Below, piece by piece: positions 28,040-36,270 of a DNA stretch of 64,000 bases. The notes under the pieces were generated by a model, which saw only the letters and a list, made by a program, of their open reading frames with translations, ran no database searches and was not told the DNA's origin. Both the position numbers and the translations under genes were made by a program. The stretch is from Streptomyces sp. BR123 (GTDB taxonomy: Bacteria > Actinomycetota > Actinomycetes > Streptomycetales > Streptomycetaceae): NCBI RefSeq assembly GCF_013401435.1, contig NZ_JACBGN010000006.1, positions 1 through 64,000 of the forward strand, in the 5' to 3' direction. How positions within the stretch are numbered: position 1 is the first letter of the stretch; each line of letters begins with the position of its first letter.

Positions 28040-29130
28040 AGATCGACCTCACGGAGACCACCTCCAGCAAGATCAATGCCGCGCTGGTGCAGGCACGCCG
28101 GGACATCGGCACGCCGGCCGTCGGCATGGTCCTCACGCTGGTGATCGTGACCGACGAGGAGAACGCGTACGACGCGCTCAAGTCGGCGAACGACGCGTCC
28201 CACGAGCACCCCTCGCGGATCATCGTCGTCATCAAGCGGGTCAGCCGCTCGCCGCGCAGCCGCCGCGACGCCCGTCTCGACGCGGAAATCCGCGTCGGGG
28301 CGGACGCCGGCTCGGGTGAAACGGTTGTCCTCCGCCTCCACGGTGAGCTGGTCAACCACGCCGACTCGGTGGTTCTCCCCCTGCTCCTGCCGGACGCCCC
28401 CGTGGTCGTCTGGTGGCCGGAGGGTGCCCCTTCGGATCTGGCGGGCAACCCGCTGGGCGCACTCGGGCAGCGCAGGATCACGGACACGTACGCCTGCGAG
28501 GACCCCATCGGCGTGCTGTCGGGGCGGGCGGCCGCCTACGCCCCCGGCGACACGGACCTGTCCTGGACCCGCATCACGCCGTGGCGCTCCATGCTCGCGG
28601 CGGCCATGGACCAGCAGCCCTTCCAGGTGACCGCGGCGGTCGTCGAGGGCGAGGACGAGAACCCGAGCTGCGAGCTGCTGGCCATGTGGCTGGCGGACCG
28701 CCTGAAGGTCCCCGTCCGGCGCACGCTGTCGGCGGGCCCCGGCCTGACGTCGGTGCACCTGGAGACCAAGGACGGGGAGATCGTCCTGGACCGGGCGGAC
28801 GGTTCGCTGGCGACGCTGCGGATGCCGGGCCAGCCCGACCGGAGCGTGGCGCTCAAGCGCCGCGACACGGCGGAGCTGCTGGCGGAGGAGCTGCGCCGGC
28901 TCGACCCGGACAACACCTACGCGTCCGCGCTGAAGTTCGGCGTGGCGAAGCTGGAGTCGGCCCGGGCCCAGGCCGCCCCGGCCGGGGCGGAGCCCGCCGC
29001 GGCCGAGGCCGTGGCCGAAGCCGTGGCCGACGCCCCGTCCGATGCCGCCGGGTCCGCGCCCGCGGCCAAGGGCGGCAAGTCCGCCGGCAAGGCGGCCGCG
29101 CCGGCCAAGAAGGCCCCGGCCAAACAGTGA
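28036..29130 (+). CDS. opcA: Glucose-6-phosphate dehydrogenase assembly protein OpcA
   Basis: OpcA is needed for assembly or redox control of Zwf in actinobacteria and cyanobacteria. The conserved body runs to about residue 300 (VVVWWPEGAPSDLAGNPLGA, DLSWTRITPWRSMLA). The last 55 residues are different: an Ala/Glu-rich stretch, then an Ala-Lys-Gly tail (KGGKSAGKAAAPAKKAPAKQ) like histone H1. The tail is not expected for catalysis and could bind nucleic acid or be a disordered anchor. The ATG overlaps the zwf stop (ATGA). Confidence 0.95.
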   Translation: MKIDLTETTSSKINAALVQARRDIGTPAVGMVLTLVIVTDEENAYDALKSANDASHEHPSRIIVVIKRVSRSPRSRRDARLDAEIRVGADAGSGETVVLRLHGELVNHADSVVLPLLLPDAPVVVWWPEGAPSDLAGNPLGALGQRRITDTYACEDPIGVLSGRAAAYAPGDTDLSWTRITPWRSMLAAAMDQQPFQVTAAVVEGEDENPSCELLAMWLADRLKVPVRRTLSAGPGLTSVHLETKDGEIVLDRADGSLATLRMPGQPDRSVALKRRDTAELLAEELRRLDPDNTYASALKFGVAKLESARAQAAPAGAEPAAAEAVAEAVADAPSDAAGSAPAAKGGKSAGKAAAPAKKAPAKQ

Positions 29131-29224
29131 AGCACGACGGCCGCCGGCCGGCCCGCCCCCCGTTCCCGGGGGTGCGGTCCGGTCGGCGGCCGAGCCATTT
29201 CCTGACGAAGAAGGCGGCAAGAAC

Positions 29225-30013
29225 ATGGGTATGACGACTCCCCAGGTCGTCGTCCACCGGGACAAGGAGCTGATGGCCCAGGCCGCGGCCGCCCGGCTCA
29301 TCACGAAGATCGTGGACGCGCAGACGGCCCGCGGCGGCGCCTCGGTGGTCCTCACGGGCGGCCGCAACGGCAACGGGCTCCTCGCGGCCCTGGCGGCGGC
29401 CCCGGCCCGGGACGCGGTCGACTGGTCCCGCCTGGACCTGTGGTGGGGCGACGAGCGGTACGTCCCGGCCGACGACCCCGAGCGCAACCACGTCCAGGCC
29501 CGCGAGGCGCTGCTCGACGCGGTCCCGGTGGACCCGGCGCGGGTCCACGTGATGCCGGCCTCGGACGGCCCGTACGGCAGCGACGTGGACGCGGCGGCCG
29601 CGGCGTACGCGGAGGACCTGCGCCGCGCCGCGGGGCCGGAGGACCACGGTCCGGTGCCCCGCTTCGACGTGCTGATGCTGGGCGTCGGCCCGGACACCCA
29701 CGTGGCCTCGCTGTTCCCGGAGCACCCGGCGGCGCGCGAGACCGAGCGCACGGTCGTCGGCGTCCACGGCGCCCCGAAGCCCCCGCCGACCCGGGTTTCG
29801 CTGACGCTGCCGGCCATCCGGGCGGCCCAGGAGGTATGGCTGCTGGCGGCCGGAGAGGACAAGGCGGGCGCGGTGGCGATCGCGCTCGGCGGGGCAGGCG
29901 AGCTCCAGGCCCCGGCGGCGGCCGCGTACGGGCGCTCGCGCACCCTGTGGCTGCTCGACCGGGCCGCGGCGGCGAAGCTCCCGCCGGGCCTGTACCCGCC
30001 GGCCTCGGCCTGA
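29225..30013 (+). CDS. pgl: 6-phosphogluconolactonase (262 aa)
   Basis: Pgl hydrolyses 6-phosphogluconolactone, the product of Zwf. Family motifs are present: VVLTGGRNGNGLLAAL, WWGDERYVPADDPERNH, and MLGVGPDTHVASLFPEHP near residue 155. ATG 29225 has AAGAAGG upstream; a second ATG two codons later is also possible. It is the last gene of the operon, 94 nt after opcA, and is followed by a 15-bp terminator shared with pgi. Confidence 0.95.
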   Translation: MGMTTPQVVVHRDKELMAQAAAARLITKIVDAQTARGGASVVLTGGRNGNGLLAALAAAPARDAVDWSRLDLWWGDERYVPADDPERNHVQAREALLDAVPVDPARVHVMPASDGPYGSDVDAAAAAYAEDLRRAAGPEDHGPVPRFDVLMLGVGPDTHVASLFPEHPAARETERTVVGVHGAPKPPPTRVSLTLPAIRAAQEVWLLAAGEDKAGAVAIALGGAGELQAPAAAAYGRSRTLWLLDRAAAAKLPPGLYPPASA

Positions 30014-30071
30014 CCCGACACGGGGCCGGCGCCCGGCCCGGCCCGGCCGGCCCGGCCCCGTCAGCACGCAC

Positions 30072-30124
30072 AAGGGCCCGCCCTCCCCCGGAATGGTGAA
30101 TTCCCCGGCGGAGGGCGGGCCCTT
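30072..30124. terminator. Bidirectional terminator between pgl and pgi
   Basis: AAGGGCCCGCCCTCC (30072-30086) pairs perfectly with 30110-30124. The 15-bp stem ends in a TT on one strand and AA on the other, so it works in both directions. Confidence 0.85.
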
Positions 30125-30172
30125 GGCGGATGCCGCGGCCGGCGGCCGCGGCGGGCCGCGAGCCGCGAAGGG

Positions 30173-31837
30173 TCAGGAGCGGCCGCGCAGCGAGCGGTAC
30201 GCGTCGACCAGGGCGCGGGTCGAGGCGTCGAGGCCCGGGACGTCGGCGCCCTCGGTCAGGGCCGGCTCCACCCGCTTGGCCAGGACCTTGCCGAGCTCCA
30301 CGCCCCACTGGTCGAAGGAGTCGATGTTCCAGACGGCGCCCTGGACGAACACCTTGTGCTCGTAGAGGGCGATGAGCTGGCCGAGCACGGACGGGGTCAG
30401 CTCGGCGGCCAGGATCGTGGTCGTGGGGTGGTTGCCGCGGAAGGTCTTGTGCGGGACGAGGGGCTCCGGCACGCCCTCGGCGCGGACCTCGTCCGCGGTC
30501 TTGCCGAAGGCCAGCGCCTGCGTCTGCGCGAAGAAGTTGGCCATCAGCAGGTCGTGCTGGGCGGCCAGGGCCGGGGACAGCCCGTCCACGGGGTTGGCGA
30601 AGCCGATGAAGTCCGCCGGGATCACCTTGGTGCCCTGGTGGATCAACTGGTAGTACGCGTGCTGCCCGTTGGTGCCGGGGGTGCCCCACACGACCGGGCC
30701 GGTCTGCCAGTCCACCGGCCGGCCGTCGCGGTCCACGGACTTGCCGTTGGACTCCATGTCCAGCTGCTGGAGGTACGCGGTGAACCGGGACAGGTAGTGG
30801 CTGTAGGGCAGGACGGCGTGCGACTGGGCGTCGTGGAAGGCCCCGTACCAGATCCCGAGGAGGCCGAGCAGCAGCGGGGCGTTCTCCTCGGCGGGCGCCG
30901 TGCGGAAGTGCTCGTCCATCAGCCGGAAGCCGCCCAGGAGTTCGCGGAAGCGGTCGGGGCCGATCGCGATCATCAGGGAGAGGCCGATCGCCGAGTCGAA
31001 GGAGTAGCGGCCGCCGACCCAGTCCCAGAACTCGAACATGTTGGCTGGATCGATGCCGAAGTCCGACACCTTCCCGGCGTTGGTGGACAGCGCGACGAAG
31101 TGCCGTGCCACGGCGGCCCGGTCGCCGCCGAGCCCGTCCAGCAGCCAGGCGCGCGCCGATTCGGCGTTGGTGATGGTCTCGATGGTGGTGAAGGTCTTGG
31201 AGGCGATGATGAACAGGGTCCGCGCCGGGTCGAGGTCGCGCACCGCCTCGTGCAGGTCGGCTCCGTCCACGTTGGAGACGAACCGGACGGTCAGGTCGCG
31301 GTCGGTGAAGGAGCGCAGTGCGTCGTAGGCCATGGCCGGACCCAGGTCGGAGCCGCCGATGCCGATGTTGACGACGTTGGTGATGCGCTCGCCGGTGAAG
31401 CCGGTCCACTCCCCCGAGCGGATCCGGTCGCTGAAGGCGGCCATCTTGTCGAGGACGGCGTGCACCCCGGGGACGACGTTCTCGCCGTCCACCTCGACGA
31501 CCGCGTCGGGGGCGGCGCGCAGCGCGGTGTGCAGGACGGCGCGGTCCTCGGTGGTGTTGATCTTCTCGCCGCGGAACATGGCCTCGCGCAGTCCGGCCAC
31601 GCCGGTTGCCGCCGCCAGCTCGCGCAGCAGCGTCAGCGTCTCGTCCGTCACGAGGTTCTTGGAGTAGTCGATGTGCAGGTCCCCGACCCGCAGCGTGTAG
31701 TCCGCGCCCCGGCCCGGCGCGGCCTCGAACAGCTCGCGCAGATGCGTCTGCCCCAGCTCTTCCCGGTGCTTGCCGAGGGCAAGCCACTCGGGGGTCCGGT
31801 TGAGCCTCACACGGCTGTCTGCGTTCATATCGGACAT
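30173..31837 (-). CDS. pgi: Glucose-6-phosphate isomerase (554 aa)
   Basis: Pgi interconverts glucose-6-phosphate and fructose-6-phosphate, joining glycolysis to the pentose phosphate genes opposite. Motifs include [38 protein letters not shown] (signature 1), [19 protein letters not shown] with the catalytic Glu/His neighbourhood, and [13 protein letters not shown] (signature 2). ATG 31837 has GGAAG about 11 nt upstream; the ATG at 31828 (MNADSR) is an equally sensible start. A longer frame has no support. Confidence 0.96.
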   Translation of the reverse strand: MSDMNADSRVRLNRTPEWLALGKHREELGQTHLRELFEAAPGRGADYTLRVGDLHIDYSKNLVTDETLTLLRELAAATGVAGLREAMFRGEKINTTEDRAVLHTALRAAPDAVVEVDGENVVPGVHAVLDKMAAFSDRIRSGEWTGFTGERITNVVNIGIGGSDLGPAMAYDALRSFTDRDLTVRFVSNVDGADLHEAVRDLDPARTLFIIASKTFTTIETITNAESARAWLLDGLGGDRAAVARHFVALSTNAGKVSDFGIDPANMFEFWDWVGGRYSFDSAIGLSLMIAIGPDRFRELLGGFRLMDEHFRTAPAEENAPLLLGLLGIWYGAFHDAQSHAVLPYSHYLSRFTAYLQQLDMESNGKSVDRDGRPVDWQTGPVVWGTPGTNGQHAYYQLIHQGTKVIPADFIGFANPVDGLSPALAAQHDLLMANFFAQTQALAFGKTADEVRAEGVPEPLVPHKTFRGNHPTTTILAAELTPSVLGQLIALYEHKVFVQGAVWNIDSFDQWGVELGKVLAKRVEPALTEGADVPGLDASTRALVDAYRSLRGRS

Positions 31838-31914
31838 CAACCCGTTTCTTCCGTCCTGTCGTGCCCCGCCGATCACCAACTTAAAGGATCGGAAGGGGGC
31901 CGACCGCACGCGAA

Positions 31915-31956
31915 GGGGCCCGGCCCGCGGGAGAACACTCCTGCGGGCCGGGCCCC
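31915..31956 (-). terminator. Terminator after rbpA
   Basis: GGGGCCCGGCCCGC (31915-31928) and GCGGGCCGGGCCCC (31943-31956) form a 14-bp stem, and the loop can pair further (GAG/CTC). It lies 25 nt after the rbpA stop and before pgi on the same strand. Confidence 0.82.
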
Positions 31957-31980
31957 TGTCACATCGTCATCGCGCGTTCG

Positions 31981-32316
31981 TCAGATCTCGCCGCGGAGTT
32001 TGGCGAGTGCCTCGGCGAGGATCGCCTCCCCGTCGGCGTCCGTGCGCCGCTCCCGTACGTACGCCAGGTGCGTCTTGTAGGGCTCGGTGCGGGGCGGCGC
32101 CGGGGGGTTGTCCCGGTCCTGTCCGGCCGGGAACCCGCAGCGCGGGCAGTCCCAGGTGTCCGGCACCTGCGCGTCGCTGGCGAAGCTGGGCTGCGTCTCG
32201 TGCCCGTTCGAGCACCAGAACGAGATGCGCAGGCGGGGCGCGGACTCGCCGCGCTCGGCCTCGCCCATCGGCCCCGCCCCGACCCGGCTACCACGGATCG
32301 CGTTGCCACTTGCCAC
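31981..32316 (-). CDS. rbpA: RNA polymerase-binding protein RbpA
   Basis: RbpA binds the principal sigma factor and RNA polymerase, stabilises open complexes and raises basal rifampicin tolerance. The N-terminal tail (ASGNAIRGSRVGAGPMGEAE) and the central core with CSNGHETQPSFASDAQ and DTWDCPRCGFPAG are nearly as in S. coelicolor. The sigma-interacting region YKTHLAYVRERRTDADGEAI follows. Start is GTG 32316 with AGGGAG 8 nt upstream. The protein is 111 aa. Confidence 0.96.
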   Translation of the reverse strand: MASGNAIRGSRVGAGPMGEAERGESAPRLRISFWCSNGHETQPSFASDAQVPDTWDCPRCGFPAGQDRDNPPAPPRTEPYKTHLAYVRERRTDADGEAILAEALAKLRGEI

Positions 32317-32377
32317 GGTCGTAACTCCCTGCGTGATGGTGCCGCGAAGCGTGAGTGGTTTCCGCCGCGGGCGCCCC

Positions 32378-32427
32378 AGTCTACGTAAGGCCCAACGGAC
32401 GTCCAGCAAATGGAGTTACTCACTCCA
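32378..32427 (-). promoter_or_regulatory. rbpA promoter with an adjacent 17-bp palindrome
   Basis: On the minus strand CTGGAC (32401-32406), a 17-nt spacer and TAGACT (32378-32383) form a good housekeeping promoter. Immediately upstream TGGAGT-N5-ACTCCA (32411-32427) is a perfect inverted repeat at an activator-like position. I did not find the sigma-R consensus (GGAAT-N16-20-GTT) known for S. coelicolor rbpA. Confidence 0.55.
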
Positions 32428-32511
32428 GGCCGTGGACGCCCTCCTCATGATAGGCAGGGCGGGCCCGGCCGGACGGGCCGAATGGCAAGAACCGGCGGCT
32501 GCCCGTACGGG

Positions 32512-32748
32512 TCAGGTCGCCGACTTGGTGAGCAGGCCGAGCACCACGATGCACGCGAACCACAGCAGCCCCACCACGATGGTGATGCGGTCGAGGTTGC
32601 GCTCGGCGACCGAGGAGCCGCCGACCGACGACTGCATGCCGCCGCCGAACATGTCCGAGAGGCCGCCGCCCTTGCCCTTGTGCATCAGCACGAGCAGCAT
32701 CAGCAGGGCGCTGAAGACGATCAGGGCAATCGAGAACCCCATAACCAC
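32512..32748 (-). CDS. secG: Preprotein translocase subunit SecG (78 aa)
   Basis: SecG assists the SecYEG protein export channel. Two transmembrane helices (IALIVFSALLMLLVLMHKG and ITIVVGLLWFACIVVLGLL) flank the conserved loop GGGLSDMFGGGMQSSVGGSS. GTG 32748 has AGGAA 7 nt upstream; an ATG two codons later is the alternative. It is 166 nt after tpiA, separated by a hairpin, so read-through or its own promoter must supply it. Confidence 0.93.
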   Translation of the reverse strand: MVMGFSIALIVFSALLMLLVLMHKGKGGGLSDMFGGGMQSSVGGSSVAERNLDRITIVVGLLWFACIVVLGLLTKSAT

Positions 32749-32799
32749 GGCTGATTCCTACTTTCTGGCTTCTCTGGCTTCCGGCTGTGCTGGACGTGC

Positions 32800-32840
32800 G
32801 CGGGGGCCAGAGGCTGCTGGTTCAGCCCCCTGGCCCCCGC
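32800..32840 (-). terminator. Hairpin between tpiA and secG
   Basis: GCGGGGGCCAG (32800-32810) pairs with CTGGCCCCCGC (32830-32840), with further pairing inside (GCTG/CAGC). It should end or lower transcription from the gap/pgk/tpiA side. Confidence 0.75.
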
Positions 32841-32914
32841 AAGGGTACGACGGATCCGCCCCGCCGCCTACTCGCTGCCGCGAGCGTCAGACCTGCGTGC
32901 GGACCCGCCGCGGA

Positions 32915-33691
32915 CTACTGGTCCCGGAAGCGGACGATCTTGACGAACTCGTCCGCGTCGAGGGCCGCGCCGCCGACGAGCGCGCCGTCGACGTCCGGCT
33001 GGGCCATGATCGCCGCGATGTTGCCGGCCTTGACCGAGCCGCCGTACTGGATGCGGACCGTGTCGGCCAGCTCCTGGGAGTACAGCTCGGCGAGGCGGGT
33101 GCGGATGGCCCCGCAGACCTCCTGGGCGTCCTCGGGGGTGGCGACCTCGCCGGTGCCGATGGCCCAGACGGGCTCGTAGGCGATCACGATGGACTCGGCC
33201 TGGTCGGCCGGGACGTCCTTCAGGCCGCCGTCGACCTGGGCGAGGGTGTGCGCGACCTGGTTGCCGGCCTTGCGGACGTCGAGGCCCTCGCCGACGCACA
33301 GGATCGGGGTGAGGCCGTTGCGGTAGGCGGCCTTGACCTTGGCGTTGCAGAGCTCGTCGGTCTCGCCGTGGTACTGGCGGCGCTCGCTGTGGCCGACGGC
33401 CACGTACGTGCACTTCAGCTTCGAGAGCATCGGGCCGGAGATCTCGCCGGTGTAGGCGCCGGAGTCCTGCGCCGAGATGTCCTGGGCACCGTACTTGATC
33501 TTCAGCTTGTCCCCCTCGACCAGCGTCTGGATCGAGCGCAGGTCGGTGAAGGGGACCAGTACGGCGACCTCGACGGCGTCGAAGTCCTTGTCGGAGAGGG
33601 CGAAGGCGAGCTTCTGGGCGTGGGCGATGGCCTCAAGGTGGTTGAGGTTCATCTTCCAGTTGCCCGCCATCAGCGGGGTGCGCGTGGTCAT
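32915..33691 (-). CDS. tpiA: Triosephosphate isomerase (258 aa)
   Basis: TpiA interconverts dihydroxyacetone phosphate and glyceraldehyde-3-phosphate. Catalytic residues are visible: Lys in GNWKMNLN, His in [14 protein letters not shown], and Glu in the signature [15 protein letters not shown]. The phosphate loop is [11 protein letters not shown]. It begins 6 nt after pgk and is therefore coupled to it. Confidence 0.97.
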   Translation of the reverse strand: MTTRTPLMAGNWKMNLNHLEAIAHAQKLAFALSDKDFDAVEVAVLVPFTDLRSIQTLVEGDKLKIKYGAQDISAQDSGAYTGEISGPMLSKLKCTYVAVGHSERRQYHGETDELCNAKVKAAYRNGLTPILCVGEGLDVRKAGNQVAHTLAQVDGGLKDVPADQAESIVIAYEPVWAIGTGEVATPEDAQEVCGAIRTRLAELYSQELADTVRIQYGGSVKAGNIAAIMAQPDVDGALVGGAALDADEFVKIVRFRDQ

Positions 33692-33697
33692 GCGGGG

Positions 33698-34909
33698 TCA
33701 GACCTCCAGTGCAGCGATGCCGGGGAGCGTCTTGCCCTCGAGGTACTCGAGGGAGGCGCCGCCGCCGGTAGAGATGTGGCCGAAAGCGTTCTCGTCGAAG
33801 CCGAGCGTACGCACGGCGGCGGCGGAGTCACCGCCGCCGACGACGGTGAACGCGGAGCTGTCGACGAGGGCCTGCGCGATCGCGCGGGTGCCGCCGGCGT
33901 AGTCGGGGTGCTCGAAGACGCCCACCGGGCCGTTCCAGAACACGGTCTCGGCGTCGGCGATCTTCGAAGCGTACAGCTCCCGGGTCTTGGGACCGATGTC
34001 CAGACCCTCCTTGTCGGCGGGGATCCCGTCCGCGTCGACGGTCTCGAAGTCGGCCGGGGCCTTGGTCTTGAGGTCGGGGAAGTCCGTCGAGACCAGGACG
34101 TCCACCGGCAGGAGCAGCTCGACGCCATTGGCCTGCGCCCGCGCCATGTACTCCTTGACCTTCTCCACCTGGTCCTTCTGGAGCAGGGAGATGCCGACCT
34201 CGTAGCCCTTGGCGTACAGGAAGGTGTACGCCATGCCGCCGCCGATCAGCAGGCGGTCGGCCTTGCCGAGCAGCTCGTCGATGACGGCGAGCTTGTCGGA
34301 GACCTTGGCGCCGCCCAGGACGACGACGTAGGGGCGCTTGACCTCGGCGGTCAGCTTCTTCAGGACGCCCACCTCGGTGGCGATGAGGAAGCCGGCCGCG
34401 TGCGGGAGGCGGGCGGGCAGGTCGAAGACCGAGGCGTGCTTGCGGTGGACGGCGCCGAAGCCGTCGCCGACGTAGACGTCGGCGAGCTCGGCGAGCTGGT
34501 CGGCGAAGGCGCCGCGCTCGGCGTCGTCCTTGGACGTCTCGCCGGGGTTGAAGCGCAGGTTCTCGAGGACCGCGACCCGGCCGTCGGCGAGCTTGGCGAC
34601 GGTCTCGCGGGCCGAGGCGCCCACGGTGTCGGTGGCGAAGGCCACCTCGGCGCCGAGCAGTTCGCCGAGCCGCTTGGCGGCCGGGGCGAGCGAGAAGGCC
34701 GGGTCCGGAGCGCCCTTCGGGCGGCCCAGGTGCGAGGCGACGACCACGCGGGCGCCGGCCTCGGCGAGCTTCGCGATGGTCGGCTGCACGGCGCGGATGC
34801 GGCCGTCGTCGGTGATCTCGTCACCGGCGAGCGGCACGTTGAGGTCCGCGCGCACGAAGACCCTCTTGCCGGAGACGCCCTCGGCGAGGAGTTCGTCGAT
34901 CGTCTTCAT
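33698..34909 (-). CDS. pgk: Phosphoglycerate kinase (403 aa)
   Basis: Pgk makes ATP from 1,3-bisphosphoglycerate. The signature is KRVFVRADLNVPLAG. The basic patch is VVASHLGRPKGAPDPAFSLA, the hinge is YVVVLGGAKVSDKLAVID, and the nucleotide-binding end is VVGGGDSAAAVRTLG. AAGGAG lies 10 nt before ATG 34909. It follows gap by about 146 nt and is coupled to tpiA. Confidence 0.97.
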   Translation of the reverse strand: MKTIDELLAEGVSGKRVFVRADLNVPLAGDEITDDGRIRAVQPTIAKLAEAGARVVVASHLGRPKGAPDPAFSLAPAAKRLGELLGAEVAFATDTVGASARETVAKLADGRVAVLENLRFNPGETSKDDAERGAFADQLAELADVYVGDGFGAVHRKHASVFDLPARLPHAAGFLIATEVGVLKKLTAEVKRPYVVVLGGAKVSDKLAVIDELLGKADRLLIGGGMAYTFLYAKGYEVGISLLQKDQVEKVKEYMARAQANGVELLLPVDVLVSTDFPDLKTKAPADFETVDADGIPADKEGLDIGPKTRELYASKIADAETVFWNGPVGVFEHPDYAGGTRAIAQALVDSSAFTVVGGGDSAAAVRTLGFDENAFGHISTGGGASLEYLEGKTLPGIAALEV

Positions 34910-35055
34910 CTGTTTCTACTCCTTGTCCCCCGGCACGGGCGGTGCCGGTGCGGGGTGGGTGGGACAGGCAAGCAACAGGGCCCGTACAACGCTTCATCGC
35001 GCTGCGCGGACCCTGTGCTCACATCATCGTGTTTGGCTTTGGTGCCCGACGAACC

Positions 35056-36135
<1,080 letters not shown>

Positions 36136-36270
36136 CTACCTCTCCGTGAGCTTGCGAGTGACATCGTCCAAGGGCTGACACACCCGGGGACCCGCACCGT
36201 GAAGCCCGTGCGGGAACCCTCGGGCAACTCGGCCCCCGTGACGCAGGGTGAGCGGCGGTCGGGCCTTCGA

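Noticed and set aside
32317-32440. Sigma-R promoter of rbpA
   Set aside because: I found no GGAAT-N16-20-GTT arrangement, although rbpA is known to have one in S. coelicolor.
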